NCBI GenBank assembly: GCA_963695835.1
Contig: CAVOHR010000001.1
Span: forward strand, 930,001 to 994,000
Reading direction: 5' to 3'
Source: VRUE01 sp963695835
GTDB taxonomy: Bacteria; Actinomycetota; Thermoleophilia; Solirubrobacterales; 70-9
DNA length: 64,000 nt
The notes below the pieces were generated by a model that was not told the origin of the DNA, did no database searches, and worked only from the letters and a program-made list of their open reading frames with translations. The translations under genes and the position numbers were made by a program. Below are positions 1-8,922 of this stretch, piece by piece. How positions within the stretch are numbered: the stretch's first letter is position 1; each line of letters begins with the position of its first letter.

Positions 1-291
1 TGGCCGTGGGCGACCTTCGCCGCCAACCTGGCCGGGGCGCTGCTGCTCGGCTACTTCGTCACCAGGCTGCAGGAGCGGCTGCCGCCTTCGAGCTACCGGC
101 GGCCGCTGCTCGGCACCGGCCTCTGCGGCGCACTGACGACGTTCGCCACCGTCCAGCTCGAGCTGTTCGAGATGCTCGACGCCGGCCGGCTCGGCCTCGC
201 CGCCGGCTATGCCGCCGCGACCCTGGCCGGCGGCTTCGCCTGCGTCCACTTCGCCACCGCCGCGGTGCGGCGGACGAGGATGGTGCGGTGA
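1..291 (+). CDS. crcB: CrcB/Fluc fluoride channel subunit, 5' end missing
   Basis: The first base of the window lies inside this gene, so the N-terminus is missing and 96 codons remain. CrcB (Fluc) proteins are small four-helix membrane proteins that work as dimers and expel fluoride. Visible family marks are the ANLAGALLLGY helix and the GLCGALTTFATVQLE stretch, which matches the conserved G-x-TTFST region of the pore. The gene overlaps a second crcB by four bases (GTGA), the usual arrangement for two-gene heterodimeric channels in Gram-positive bacteria. Any fluoride riboswitch would lie upstream of the window and cannot be seen. Confidence 0.9.
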   Translation, partial: WPWATFAANLAGALLLGYFVTRLQERLPPSSYRRPLLGTGLCGALTTFATVQLELFEMLDAGRLGLAAGYAAATLAGGFACVHFATAAVRRTRMVR

Positions 292-653
292 GCGCGGCTG
301 CCTGGATCGCGGTCGCCCTGCTGGGAGGCGCCGGGGCGCTCGCCCGCTTCCTCTTCGACGCGGCGCTGGCCGAGAGCGCCGCCGGCCCCTTCCCGGTCGG
401 CACGCTCGCGGTCAACCTCAGCGGCGCGGCGCTGCTCGGGGTCGTCGCCGGGGCGTCGCTGCACGGCACCGCGCTGACCGTCGTCGGCGGCGGCGCCCTC
501 GGCTCCTACACCACCTTCTCGACCTGGATGTTCGAGTCGCAGCGGCTCGGCGAGGCGGGGCGAGCAACCATGCTCTGGCTCAACGTCGGCCTCTCGCTGC
601 TCGCCGGGCTGCTCGCGCTGACCCTCGGCCACTGGCTGGGAGGCGCGCTGTGA
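288..653 (+). CDS. crcB: CrcB/Fluc fluoride channel subunit (second of pair)
   Basis: This 121-residue membrane protein has the full CrcB length, with about four hydrophobic segments. The VNLSGAALLG helix and the GSYTTFSTWMFE motif are the channel signature. The GTG start at 288 overlaps the stop of the first crcB (GTGA), implying translational coupling. The two copies differ in sequence and probably form a heterodimeric fluoride channel. The stop overlaps the start of the DUF190 gene in the same GTGA manner, so the three genes form one operon. An upstream extension of the frame would run antiparallel to nothing and overlaps crcB1 completely, so the internal GTG is preferred. Confidence 0.9.
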   Translation: MSAAAWIAVALLGGAGALARFLFDAALAESAAGPFPVGTLAVNLSGAALLGVVAGASLHGTALTVVGGGALGSYTTFSTWMFESQRLGEAGRATMLWLNVGLSLLAGLLALTLGHWLGGAL

Positions 654-1735
654 GCGGCGCTCCGCCGGGTGGCGACGCCCTCAAGCTCAGCTTCTACTTC
701 GGCGAGCACGACCGCCACGACGGCCGCTTCCTCTCCGCCGCGATCCTCGACCTGTTCGAGCGCCGCGCGCTGGCGACCAGCGTCCTGCTGCGCGGTGCCG
801 AGGGATTCGGCGCCGGGCAGCGGCTGCAGACCGACCGCCTGCTCTCGCTCTCCGAGGACCTGCCGCTGGTCGCGGTTGCGGTCGACAGCCGCGAGCGGAT
901 CGAGGCGGTCGTCCCCGAGCTGGTCGAGATCGCCGGCGACGGCCTGCTCACCCTGGAGCGCGCCCGCTTCGCCGCCGGCGGCCACGGTCCCGACGGCGAG
1001 CCGCACGAGGAGGTGAAGCTGACCGTCTACGTCGGCCGCCGCGAGCGTCTCGGGGGCGACCCGGCGCACGTCGGCGTGGTCGCGGCGCTGCGGCGGCACG
1101 AGGTCGCCGGCGCCACCGTCCTGCTCGGCGTCGACGGCACGGTGCGCGGCGATCGCCGCCGGGCCGGCTTCTTCTCCGCCAACGCCGGCGTGCCGGCGAT
1201 GGTGATCGCGGTCGGCGAGCGCGAGCGGATCGGCGCCGCGCTCGCCGAGCTGGGCGGCTCGCTGGAGCGACCGCTCGCCACCCTGGAGGCGATCCGGGTC
1301 TGCAAGCGCGACGGCCGCGCCCTGTCCCGCCCCCGCCCGCTGCCCGATCGCGACGCCTCCGGCCTCGGTCTCTGGACCAAGCTGACCGTCTACTGCTCGG
1401 AGCGCTCCGAGCACCGCGGCCGTGCCCTCTACCTGGAGCTGATCCGCCGGCTGCGGGCCGAGGGCGCCGCCGGGGTCACGGCCCTGCGCGGCGTCTGGGG
1501 CTACCACGGCGACCACGCCCCCCACGGCGACCGCCTGCTGGCGCTGCGCCGCCACGTGCCGATCCTCAGCGTCGCCGTCGACCTCCCCTCGCGCAGCGAG
1601 CGCTGGTTCGAGATCGCCGACGAGCTGACCGCGGAGACCGGGCTGCTGACCGCCGAGACCGTCCCGGCGCTGCGGATCAGCGGCCCGGGCGGGCACATCG
1701 AGGGCGGCCTGCGCCTCGCCGAGCCGCCGCCGTAG
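650..1735 (+). CDS. Triple DUF190-domain protein next to crcB
   Basis: The 361-residue protein holds three tandem DUF190 units, starting near residues 12 (KLSFYFGE), 122 (KLTVYVGR) and 244 (KLTVYCSE). Each has the ferredoxin-like pattern strand, helix, then V-L-L-RG or similar (LLRGAEGFGAG, LLGVDGTVRG, ALRGVWGYHG), and each ends with a LPLVAVAVD/VPAMVIAVG/VPILSVAVD strand. DUF190 proteins are normally single-domain, about 110 residues, and often sit beside crcB. Their role is not established; a PII-like regulatory fold is a reasonable guess. The GTG start at 650 overlaps the crcB stop. The third repeat keeps the GYHGDH-type turn, while the second has lost its glycine/histidine turn, so the units may have different jobs. 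Confidence 0.85.
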   Translation: MSGAPPGGDALKLSFYFGEHDRHDGRFLSAAILDLFERRALATSVLLRGAEGFGAGQRLQTDRLLSLSEDLPLVAVAVDSRERIEAVVPELVEIAGDGLLTLERARFAAGGHGPDGEPHEEVKLTVYVGRRERLGGDPAHVGVVAALRRHEVAGATVLLGVDGTVRGDRRRAGFFSANAGVPAMVIAVGERERIGAALAELGGSLERPLATLEAIRVCKRDGRALSRPRPLPDRDASGLGLWTKLTVYCSERSEHRGRALYLELIRRLRAEGAAGVTALRGVWGYHGDHAPHGDRLLALRRHVPILSVAVDLPSRSERWFEIADELTAETGLLTAETVPALRISGPGGHIEGGLRLAEPPP

Positions 1736-1822
1736 ACGGCTCCGCCCGGCGCCGGCGCGCCGGGCTCGCGGGCGCTCTACGATTGCGGAGACCGAGACAT
1801 CCGCAGGAAGGACGACGCAGCG

Positions 1823-3328
1823 ATGAGCGACGAGACGAAGCGCCCCCAGACCACCACCGACTCGGGCATCCCCGCGAGCAGCGACGAGCGCTCCCTGACC
1901 GTCGGCGAGCAGGGCCCGACCGTTCTGCACGACCACTACACGGTGCAGAAGATGCAGCACTTCAACCGCGAGCGCGTCCCCGAGCGCGTCGTCCACGCCA
2001 AGGGCAGCGGCGCCCACGGCTTCCTCGAGGTGACCGAGGACATCAGCCAGTTCACCAAGGCCGACCTCCTCCAGCCGGGTAAGCGGACGCCGATGCTCGC
2101 CCGCTTCTCGACCGTCGCCGGCGAGCAGGGCTCTCCCGACACCGCCCGCGACCCGCGCGGCTTCGCACTCAAGTTCTACACCGAGGAAGGCAACTACGAC
2201 CTGGTCGGAAACAACACCCCGGTCTTCTTCATCCGCGACGCCTCGAAGTTCTCCGACTTCATCCACTCGCAGAAGCGCCTGCCCGACACCGGCATGCGCT
2301 CCAACGACATGCAGTGGGACTTCTGGACCCTCTCGCCGGAGAGCGCCCACCAGGTGACGATCCTGATGTCGGACCGCGGCACGCCGCGCAGCTACCGTCA
2401 CATGAACGGCTACGGCAGCCACACCTTCTCCTGGATCAACGCGGACGGTGAGAAGTTCTGGGTCAAGTACCACTTCAAGACGGCGCAGGGGATCGAGAGC
2501 TTCACCGAAGCCGAGGCGGTGGAGATGGCCGCCGAGGACCCCGACCTGCACCGCCGCGACCTGCGGCGGGCGATCGACGAGGGCGAGGGGCCCGAATGGC
2601 GGCTCGAGATCCAGGTGATGCCGTTCGAGGACGCCGCCTCCTACCGCTTCAACCCGTTCGACCTGACCAAGGTCTGGCCGCACGGCGACTACCCGCCGAT
2701 CCAGGTCGGCCGGATGGTGCTCGACCGCAACCCGGAGCACTTCTTCGCCGAGATCGAGCAGGCCGGCTTCTCGCCGTCGAACCTGGTGCCGGGGGTCGGG
2801 CTCAGCCCGGACAAGATGCTGATGGGGCGGATCTTCTCCTACCACGACACCCACCTGCACCGGATCGGGGTCAACTACGAGCAGCTCCCGGTCAACTCGC
2901 CGAAGTCGCCGGTCAACTCCTACAACCAGGACGGGCCGATGACCTACCACCACTCCGGCGACCAGCCGCCCTACGCGCCGAACTCCTACGGCGGGCCGGT
3001 GGCCGACCCGGAGAGGGGCGCCGACCTGACCTGGTCGGTGGAGGGCGACGAGATCGGCCGCTACGCCAGCGCGGTGCACGCCGACGACGACGACTTCGGC
3101 CAGGCGGGGACGCTGTACCGGGAGACGATGGACGACACCGACCGCGACCACCTGGTCGAGAACATCGTCGGCCACGCCGGCGCCGGGGTGACCGCGGCGA
3201 TCCAGGATCGCGTCGTCGAGTACTGGGCCAACGTCGACCCTGAGCTGGGCGCGCGGGTGGCGTCGGGCCTGAACCGCGGCGCCGGAGCGGAGACGCCGGC
3301 GCGGGCGGAGGTGCCGGGCAGCGTCTGA
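1823..3328 (+). CDS. katA: Monofunctional haem catalase
   Basis: The 501-residue small-subunit catalase breaks hydrogen peroxide into water and oxygen in the cytoplasm. The distal catalytic histidine is H58 in RVVHAKGSGAHG, and the proximal haem-ligand tyrosine is Y340 in RIFSYHDTHLHR. The NNTPVFFIRD segment carries the active-site asparagine. Length and order of motifs match clade 3 catalases without the C-terminal flavodoxin-like domain of the large-subunit type. A ribosome site (GGAAGGACG) lies about nine bases before the ATG at 1823. It sits alone between the fluoride operon and the OB/HD gene; no regulator is adjacent. Confidence 0.95.
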   Translation: MSDETKRPQTTTDSGIPASSDERSLTVGEQGPTVLHDHYTVQKMQHFNRERVPERVVHAKGSGAHGFLEVTEDISQFTKADLLQPGKRTPMLARFSTVAGEQGSPDTARDPRGFALKFYTEEGNYDLVGNNTPVFFIRDASKFSDFIHSQKRLPDTGMRSNDMQWDFWTLSPESAHQVTILMSDRGTPRSYRHMNGYGSHTFSWINADGEKFWVKYHFKTAQGIESFTEAEAVEMAAEDPDLHRRDLRRAIDEGEGPEWRLEIQVMPFEDAASYRFNPFDLTKVWPHGDYPPIQVGRMVLDRNPEHFFAEIEQAGFSPSNLVPGVGLSPDKMLMGRIFSYHDTHLHRIGVNYEQLPVNSPKSPVNSYNQDGPMTYHHSGDQPPYAPNSYGGPVADPERGADLTWSVEGDEIGRYASAVHADDDDFGQAGTLYRETMDDTDRDHLVENIVGHAGAGVTAAIQDRVVEYWANVDPELGARVASGLNRGAGAETPARAEVPGSV

Positions 3329-3367
3329 GGCGAAACGTCCGCGCTCGTCTCTAGCTTGGGGCGGGCG

Positions 3368-4363
3368 ATGGATCAGACGCAGATCGACAGCCTCGGGCCG
3401 TCGCGGGTGTCGCTTCGCGACCTCTGCGACGGCCGGCAGGTGGCCGGCGTCTACGCGGTGCGCGAGCGCGAGCTGCGCCGCAAGCGCAACGGCGAGCCCT
3501 GGCTGAGGCTGGCGCTGGGCGACGCCACGGGCAGCGTCGAGGCGGTCTCCTGGGAGGACGCCGAGGCCCGCTATGCGGTGGCCGCGCCGGGGACCGCGGT
3601 GCTCGTCGCCGGCGTCTTCGAGCTGAGCGAGCGCTGGGGGGCGAAGGTGAAGCTCTCCGAGCTGCGCGAAGCGGCCCCCGGCGAGTACGACCCGGCGGAC
3701 CTGGCGGCCGAGTCGGAGGTCTCCCTCGAGCTTCTCGAGGGCAAACTGCGCCAGCTGCTGGAGACCGTCCAGGCGCCGCCGCTGCGCGAGCTGCTCGACC
3801 GCTTCTTCGGCGACGGCTCGCCGACCTGGGCCCGCTTCCGCGACGCGCCGGCGGCGAAGGTCTACCACCAGGCCTACCGCCACGGGTTGCTCGAGCACAC
3901 CGTCTCGGTCGCCCAGGCGGTCAGCGCCGCCGCCAACTTCTTCCCCGGCATCGACCGCGATGTCGCCGTCGCCGGCGCGCTGCTGCACGACATCGGCAAG
4001 ACCGAGGCCTACAACGACGACCCGCTGGCGATCGACCTCACCGACGCCGGTCGCCTCCAGGGCGAGATCCCGCTCGGCTACTACACGGTGCGCCGCGAGA
4101 TCGAGGAGATCCCCGGCTTCGACTCCGCGCTCGCCCAGGCGGTCCTCCACATCATCCTCAGCCACCACGGCTCGCTCGAGCACGGCTCGCCGGTCCTGCC
4201 CGCCACCCGCGAGGCCGTCCTCGTCCACATGATCGACAACCTCGGCGGGCGGCTCGGCAGCTTCGACCGGCTGGAGCGCGAGCTGCCCGACGGCGAGTCC
4301 TGGTCGAGCTTCGACCGGGCGTTGTCCGGCTCGGCCTACTTCGGCGAGCGCGCAGCGGCGTAA
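3368..4363 (+). CDS. OB-fold/HD-domain protein, YhaM-like 3'-5' exoribonuclease
   Basis: A 331-residue protein with an N-terminal OB-fold nucleic-acid-binding domain (about residues 15-105) followed by an HD phosphohydrolase domain. The HD motif is H207-D208 in ALLHDIGK, with a first metal histidine in the YRHGLLEHT segment near 175 and a later SHHGSLEHG histidine cluster. OB plus HD in this order and length is the layout of YhaM/CBF1, a metal-dependent 3'-5' exonuclease in Gram-positive bacteria; function here is inferred from that layout. The ATG at 3368 follows a G-rich GGGGCGGGCG site; a longer TTG start at 3356 is possible but lacks a better site. Confidence 0.8.
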   Translation: MDQTQIDSLGPSRVSLRDLCDGRQVAGVYAVRERELRRKRNGEPWLRLALGDATGSVEAVSWEDAEARYAVAAPGTAVLVAGVFELSERWGAKVKLSELREAAPGEYDPADLAAESEVSLELLEGKLRQLLETVQAPPLRELLDRFFGDGSPTWARFRDAPAAKVYHQAYRHGLLEHTVSVAQAVSAAANFFPGIDRDVAVAGALLHDIGKTEAYNDDPLAIDLTDAGRLQGEIPLGYYTVRREIEEIPGFDSALAQAVLHIILSHHGSLEHGSPVLPATREAVLVHMIDNLGGRLGSFDRLERELPDGESWSSFDRALSGSAYFGERAAA

Positions 4364-4374
4364 GCGCGGAGCGG

Positions 4375-4404
4375 AACCCCGGCCGGACCGCAAAATGCGG
4401 GGTT
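4375..4404 (+). terminator. Possible hairpin after the OB/HD gene
   Basis: AACCCCG at 4375-4381 can pair with CGGGGTT at 4398-4404, eleven bases after the upstream stop codon. There is no clear T-run, only TTTA after the right arm. It may end transcription of the OB/HD gene or shape the leader of the following gene; support is limited to the pairing. Confidence 0.3.
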
Positions 4405-4456
4405 TAGGCCGCACGGGCGGGGGGCCGGAGAGGCCCCTCTCTCTATCCTCCGATTC

Positions 4457-6508
4457 GTGGCAAAGGACACCGAGAAGCTGATCCGCCAGCTCTCGCTGAT
4501 CTCCTTCCTGATGGCCCAGGGGAGGCCGGTCTCGGCCCTGGAGATCAAGCGCGAGGTCGAGGGCTACAGCGACATGAACGACGACGCCTTCGCGCGCCGC
4601 TTCTACGCCGACCGGGCCGAGCTGGAGAGCCTCGGCATCCATCTCGGGGTCGAGAAACCCGGCGAGGGATTCTTCGAGGCCGAGCTCTACTCGCTGCCGC
4701 CGGAGAACTTCTACCTCGACCCGATCGAGTTCGCCGACGACGAGCTGGCCTCGCTGAGCACGGCGCTCTCGCTGCTCACCGACGGCGGCTTCGCCTACGC
4801 GGAGCCGCTGCGGCTCGCCCTCCAGCAGGTTGCCTGGGGCCACCCGAATCCGGTCAGCGAGGGCGACCGGGCGCCGGTCGAGATGGCGATGACCGCTTCG
4901 GCCGGCGGCCGCGACATCTCGCAGCGCCTGTCGAAGATCGAGACCGCGATCTCGCGCCGCAAGACGATCGAGTTCACCTACTACACGATGGAGCGCGACG
5001 AGACCGAGAAGCGCAAGGTCGACCCCTACCACCTCGTCTTCCGCTCGGGCCAGTTCTACCTGATCGGCCTCTCGCACGAGCGCGAGGCGGTCCGCGTCTT
5101 CCGCCTCTCCCGGATCCAGGGCAAGGTCGGCTACGCCTCCAAGGCCGAGCACGACTTCAGCCCGCCCGAGGACTTCGACCGCCGCGACTACGGCCAGCGC
5201 GCCGACTGGCAGCTGGGCGAGATCCGCGGCACCGCGAAGATCTTCGTCCGCGACCGGATCGCCTGGCTGATCGAGCGCGACTTCGGCGTCTACGGCGAGC
5301 TGCGCCCGGCGAGGAAGGCCGACGGCGCGCCGGGCAAGGGCTCGGTCTTCGAGACCCCCTACGCCTCGACCCGCGAGCTGATCGCCTGGGTGCTGCGCTG
5401 GCGTCAGAACGCCGCGGTGCTGGGCCCCGGGGAGCTGCGCGAGGAGGCCGAGGGCCGGCTCGGCACCCTCCATGCCCGCCACGAGAACGGCTTCGAGCCG
5501 GCGAAGACGGTCGAGCGGCCGCTGCGCGAGGCGCCGCGTCGCAGCCGCGCCAACGGGCGCGGCGAGGCGGCGATCCGGCCCGAGCGCTTCGCCCGCCTGG
5601 TCACCCTCGCCGGCCTGCTGATCGACTCTGCCAAGCGCGGCGAGCGGCTGCGGGTCTCCGAGCTGCGCGAGCGCCTCGAACTGACCGGCGAGGAGCTGCA
5701 GGAGGACATCGACCTGCTCAACGTCGTCAACTTCGGCGGCGGCACCTACGTCCTCTACGCCGAAATCCAGGGCGACGAGGTCGAGGTCGACTCGCAGCCC
5801 TACGGCGACAACTTCGCCCGCCCGGCGCGGCTGCTGCCGCTGGAGGCGAAGGCGCTGGTCGCGGCGATCGACCTGTTCGGCGACCACCTGCCGCAGGGCG
5901 GCCTGCAGAGCGCCCGCGGGAAGATCGTCGCGGCGCTCGGCCACGACCCCTCCGAGGAGGGGCTGGAGATCGCCTCGGGCGGCGGCGGCGACGTCGAGGT
6001 CGCGCGCGCGGTAAACGAGGCGGTCGGCGCTCGCCGGGTGCTGGAGATCCAGTACTACAAGGAGAACGAGGACCAGTTCACCAAGCGCCGGGTCGAGCCC
6101 TACCGCTTGGAGAACGGGCGCGAGGGCTGGTACGCCGAGTGCTACGACCTGACCAAAGGCGGCATCCGCCACTTCAAGCTCGACCGGATCAAGGAGGCGA
6201 CGGCGACCGAGGAGGCCTTCGAGCCGCGGCCCGAGGTCGAAGAGCTGGCCGGGGTCGAGGGCTGGATGACCGACGGCGAGGTGCCGACCGCGCAGGTCGC
6301 CCGCGTCTGGGTCTCGCCCGAGCGGGCCCGCTGGCTGCGCGAGGAGCGCACCGTGGTCGAGGAGCTGGCCGACGGCGCGGTCGTCGTCGAGCTGCCCTAC
6401 GCGGGGACCTCGTGGCTGGTGCGCGAGATCCTCCGCGGCGCCGGCGACCTGGTCGTGCTCGAGCCGCCCGAGGCGCGCGAGGCGATCGCCGCCGAGGTCG
6501 CCGGCTAG
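4457..6508 (+). CDS. pafBC: Fused PafB-PafC WYL-domain transcriptional regulator
   Basis: A 683-residue protein made of two homologous halves, each a winged-helix DNA-binding region followed by a WYL domain. The first half (residues about 1-320) resembles PafB, the second (about 375-683) PafC, with a low-complexity linker between. In actinobacteria PafB and PafC form a heterodimer that activates the RecA-independent DNA-damage response and sit near proteasome-accessory genes; some species carry the natural fusion, as here. The WYL domains include the regions KVDPYHLVFRSGQFYLIGL and RRVEPYRLENGREGWYAECY. The start is GTG at 4457 with no strong ribosome site. No Pup or proteasome gene lies next to it in this window. 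Confidence 0.88.
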   Translation: MAKDTEKLIRQLSLISFLMAQGRPVSALEIKREVEGYSDMNDDAFARRFYADRAELESLGIHLGVEKPGEGFFEAELYSLPPENFYLDPIEFADDELASLSTALSLLTDGGFAYAEPLRLALQQVAWGHPNPVSEGDRAPVEMAMTASAGGRDISQRLSKIETAISRRKTIEFTYYTMERDETEKRKVDPYHLVFRSGQFYLIGLSHEREAVRVFRLSRIQGKVGYASKAEHDFSPPEDFDRRDYGQRADWQLGEIRGTAKIFVRDRIAWLIERDFGVYGELRPARKADGAPGKGSVFETPYASTRELIAWVLRWRQNAAVLGPGELREEAEGRLGTLHARHENGFEPAKTVERPLREAPRRSRANGRGEAAIRPERFARLVTLAGLLIDSAKRGERLRVSELRERLELTGEELQEDIDLLNVVNFGGGTYVLYAEIQGDEVEVDSQPYGDNFARPARLLPLEAKALVAAIDLFGDHLPQGGLQSARGKIVAALGHDPSEEGLEIASGGGGDVEVARAVNEAVGARRVLEIQYYKENEDQFTKRRVEPYRLENGREGWYAECYDLTKGGIRHFKLDRIKEATATEEAFEPRPEVEELAGVEGWMTDGEVPTAQVARVWVSPERARWLREERTVVEELADGAVVVELPYAGTSWLVREILRGAGDLVVLEPPEAREAIAAEVAG

Positions 6509-6538
6509 CGCCCTCGGTGGGTCGCTTTATTCGGGCAT

Positions 6539-7294
6539 ATGCCGAACAAAGCGCCCCGTCACTCCGAGATCGCCCGGATCGTAGCGCCGAATCCGGGGCC
6601 GATGACGCTGGCGGGGACCAACACCTACCTGTACGGGTCGGGACCGTGCACGGTGATCGACCCCGGCCCGGACGACGCCGGCCATCTCGAGGCCGTGCGA
6701 GCCGCCGCCGAGGAGCGCGGTGGGATCGGGTTGATCCTGCTCACCCACAGCCACGGTGACCACGCCGCGGGCGCCGGCCGACTGGCGGATCTGGCGGCGG
6801 AGGGAGGTTGCGAGAAGCCGGCGGTCGTGCTGCCGGCGGACGGCGAGGAGCATGGCGGCCTGCGCGCCGTCGCCACCTCCGGCCATGCCGCCGATCACGT
6901 CTGCTTCCTTACCGCCGACCGGGTCTGCTTCAGCGGCGACCTGGTGCTCGGAGAAGGCTCGACCTTCGTCCCGCCCGACGGCGGTTCGCTCGCCACCTAC
7001 ATGGACTCGCTGCGCCTGCTCCAAGCCGAGCCGCTGGAGCTGATCTGCCCCGGCCATGGGCCGTGGGTGACCGATCCGGCGGCGAAGCTCGCCGAGTACG
7101 TCGAGCACCGCGAGATGCGCGAGCGCCGCCTGCTCGCCGCCCTGGAGCGGGGCGAGCGCTCGCGCGAGGCGCTGCTCGCCGAGGTCTGGGACGACGTCCC
7201 CGAGGAGGTGCGCCCGGCAGCCGCTCTCGTCATGGAGGCGCACCTGGAGAAGCTCGCGGCCGAGGGGCGGCTTCCCGCCGGCTTCGAGCTTTAG
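6539..7294 (+). CDS. Metallo-beta-lactamase-fold hydrolase, LACTB2-like
   Basis: A 251-residue cytoplasmic hydrolase with the zinc motif T69-H-S-H-G-D-H75, a second zinc ligand in CFSGDLVLGEG, and the CPGHGPWV histidine. The C-terminal region of about 60 residues (YVEHREMRERRLL to the end) matches the winged-helix tail of the LACTB2/glyoxalase-II-like group, whose characterised members include a single-strand endoribonuclease and thioester hydrolases. The substrate cannot be decided from sequence. The ATG at 6539 is preceded by TTCGGGCAT without a strong ribosome site. The gene ends four bases into the convergent delta-60 gene. Confidence 0.85.
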   Translation: MPNKAPRHSEIARIVAPNPGPMTLAGTNTYLYGSGPCTVIDPGPDDAGHLEAVRAAAEERGGIGLILLTHSHGDHAAGAGRLADLAAEGGCEKPAVVLPADGEEHGGLRAVATSGHAADHVCFLTADRVCFSGDLVLGEGSTFVPPDGGSLATYMDSLRLLQAEPLELICPGHGPWVTDPAAKLAEYVEHREMRERRLLAALERGERSREALLAEVWDDVPEEVRPAAALVMEAHLEKLAAEGRLPAGFEL

Positions 7295-8784
7295 CGGCCG
7301 AGCAGGTACCTGGCGAGGATGACCCCGCCGGGTTCCAGTTGGGGCGAGTGCCCGGCGTCGGCGACGACGAGGCGGCCCCGCGCGTCGAGCGCCGTCTCTG
7401 GGCCGTTGATGCCCCAGTCACCGGAGGGGCTTTCGGAAGGGGGCAGTCTGCGTGCACCGCCGAGCTTCGTACGGCGGCCGAATCCGGTCTTGAGCCAACC
7501 GTGGTGACCGAAGCTCCTGTCCAGCCGGCCCGACGAGCGCAACCGGCCCACGACGAACAATTCGCGGGGTTCTTCGAAGCCGGTGGTGGCCGTTCGGGGG
7601 CGCATCGCGGCTCCGGCCAATAGCACACGCCCGCCAGCGTCGACGGCGATCGAGCTGAGGGCGGCGCGTTTCCAGGGCAGCCTCACAGTCGCTACCCCGG
7701 CTCGACCGAAGCTGCGGTCGAGGCTGCCGTCGGCCTTCAGGCGCAGCAAGTGGGCCGGGGTCGCCCCGTTTCGAGGTTCGAAAACGCCAAAATTTGCAGG
7801 TGCGTCGAGGACGAGTAGGCGGCCCGCGCGATCGACGACGGCTGCACCGCCGCTGGCATCGCCGTGGATCGATCGAACGCCCGCGGTCCCGTAGGCGCCA
7901 TCCACGGTCCCGTCGGCATTCAGGCGGGTCACCTGCGTGATGGCGGGCGACAGGAGCGAGCCGCCCCAGGCGAGAAGATGCTCGCTGCCGGAACCAACGG
8001 CGAGTCCCCTGTTTTCGGCGCTGCTCAGGACGGTGAGGCCGCCCGTGCCGAAGCTCGGGTCGAGATCGCCGGTCACCGAAAGGCGGGCCACCACGCGGGC
8101 CGGCGAGACAAGCCGCTCGCCGCGTTCGAGCCCTTCGAGCTCTGCCGACCCTGCGAGCAGAAGTGGCCTGTTTTGGGAGTCGACGTTCCCGGAGACACCG
8201 CGGACGAGCGGCAGCGTGGAGCCATCATCGGCCCGCACCGTTCGTGGAAGGCCGAGGTCGGTGCGGACGATCCCGTCGCCTCCGAAGCTCGGATCGAGCC
8301 TGCCGGCCGCGTCGAAGCGAAGGACGACGGCGAAGGTCGGATGCACCCACGCACCGACCGGATAGAACGGGATATGGAGCGACACGCTCAGGTCTTCCGC
8401 GGTCCCGAACGCGACGATGCGGCTCGCGCTGTCGATCGCGATGTCGGCGAACCTGAAGTGGAGGCCTTCGATCTCATCGACGGTCACTTTGCCGCCTTCT
8501 CCGAAGCTCGGATCCAACAGGCCGTCGGGGAGGTAGCGAAAGAGCTGACGTCCGCTGGCAACGACGGTCGCGCCGCCGGGAGCCGCTTCGAGGAGGACCC
8601 GCGTCCGGCGCCAGGATCCGCCGAGATCGGCCGCGGTTGCCGCCCGACCGCTTGCTCCGAAGCTTGGATCGAGGTCACCCGGCTTCGCCGAAGCCGTCGG
8701 CGCCACCAAGACGAGCGCGGCGAGAATCGTCGCGCACCACACCCCGAGCGCCCCCGGCGCGAATCTTTCCCCCGCTCCGATCAC
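7291..8784 (-). CDS. Secreted delta-60 repeat protein
   Basis: About 497 residues with a hydrophobic segment ending in PTASA near the N-terminus, then at least seven delta-60 type repeats with the core GxLDPSFGxxG: GDLDPSFGASG, GLLDPSFGEGG, GRLDPSFGGDG, GDLDPSFGTGG, GTVDGAYGTAG, GSLDRSFGRAG and GRLDRSFGHHG. These repeats are thought to build a beta-propeller-like extracellular protein of unknown ligand. The open frame runs back to a GTG at 8865, but that start would lie within a 14-bp hairpin. A TATAGT box at 8797-8792 would place transcription start at about 8785, so a leaderless GTG at 8784 is chosen; GTG at 8742 is the alternative. Confidence 0.75.
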   Translation of the reverse strand: MIGAGERFAPGALGVWCATILAALVLVAPTASAKPGDLDPSFGASGRAATAADLGGSWRRTRVLLEAAPGGATVVASGRQLFRYLPDGLLDPSFGEGGKVTVDEIEGLHFRFADIAIDSASRIVAFGTAEDLSVSLHIPFYPVGAWVHPTFAVVLRFDAAGRLDPSFGGDGIVRTDLGLPRTVRADDGSTLPLVRGVSGNVDSQNRPLLLAGSAELEGLERGERLVSPARVVARLSVTGDLDPSFGTGGLTVLSSAENRGLAVGSGSEHLLAWGGSLLSPAITQVTRLNADGTVDGAYGTAGVRSIHGDASGGAAVVDRAGRLLVLDAPANFGVFEPRNGATPAHLLRLKADGSLDRSFGRAGVATVRLPWKRAALSSIAVDAGGRVLLAGAAMRPRTATTGFEEPRELFVVGRLRSSGRLDRSFGHHGWLKTGFGRRTKLGGARRLPPSESPSGDWGINGPETALDARGRLVVADAGHSPQLEPGGVILARYLLGR

Positions 8785-8791
8785 CGTCGGC

Positions 8792-8797
8792 ACTATA
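8792..8797 (-). promoter_or_regulatory. Candidate -10 box of the delta-60 gene
   Basis: TATAGT on the minus strand, placing the expected transcription start within a base or two of the GTG at 8784. No good -35 box is visible (AACTTC about 17 bases upstream). It is a single-box match only. Confidence 0.3.
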
Positions 8798-8824
8798 AGC
8801 GTCGCGATTGCCCGAAGTTGCGCT

Positions 8825-8869
8825 TCCGGTGCGCGTTTAGCACCGCATGGGTATGAAACGCGCACCGGA
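8825..8869. repeat. Perfect 14-bp inverted repeat between divergent genes
   Basis: TCCGGTGCGCGTTT at 8825-8838 is the exact reverse complement of 8856-8869, with a 17-base spacer. It lies between the divergent delta-60 and penicillin-acylase genes, about 28 bases before the hypothetical upstream -10 box of the former and 54 bases before the ATG of the latter. No T-run follows in either direction, so it looks more like an operator or an RNA leader hairpin than an intrinsic terminator. Confidence 0.7.
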
Positions 8870-8922
8870 GCAGGTCTGGCTGGTCAGCCAGTAAGGTGAT
8901 TCGTGTGACCGGAAGGGGCGCG

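Noticed and set aside
506..6172. A minus-strand open frame of 1,888 codons
   Set aside because: It lies antisense to five well-supported genes (CrcB, DUF190, catalase, OB/HD, PafBC). Its composition (Val, Ala, Arg, Asp rich) is what the reverse strand of GC-rich codons yields; no domain is visible.
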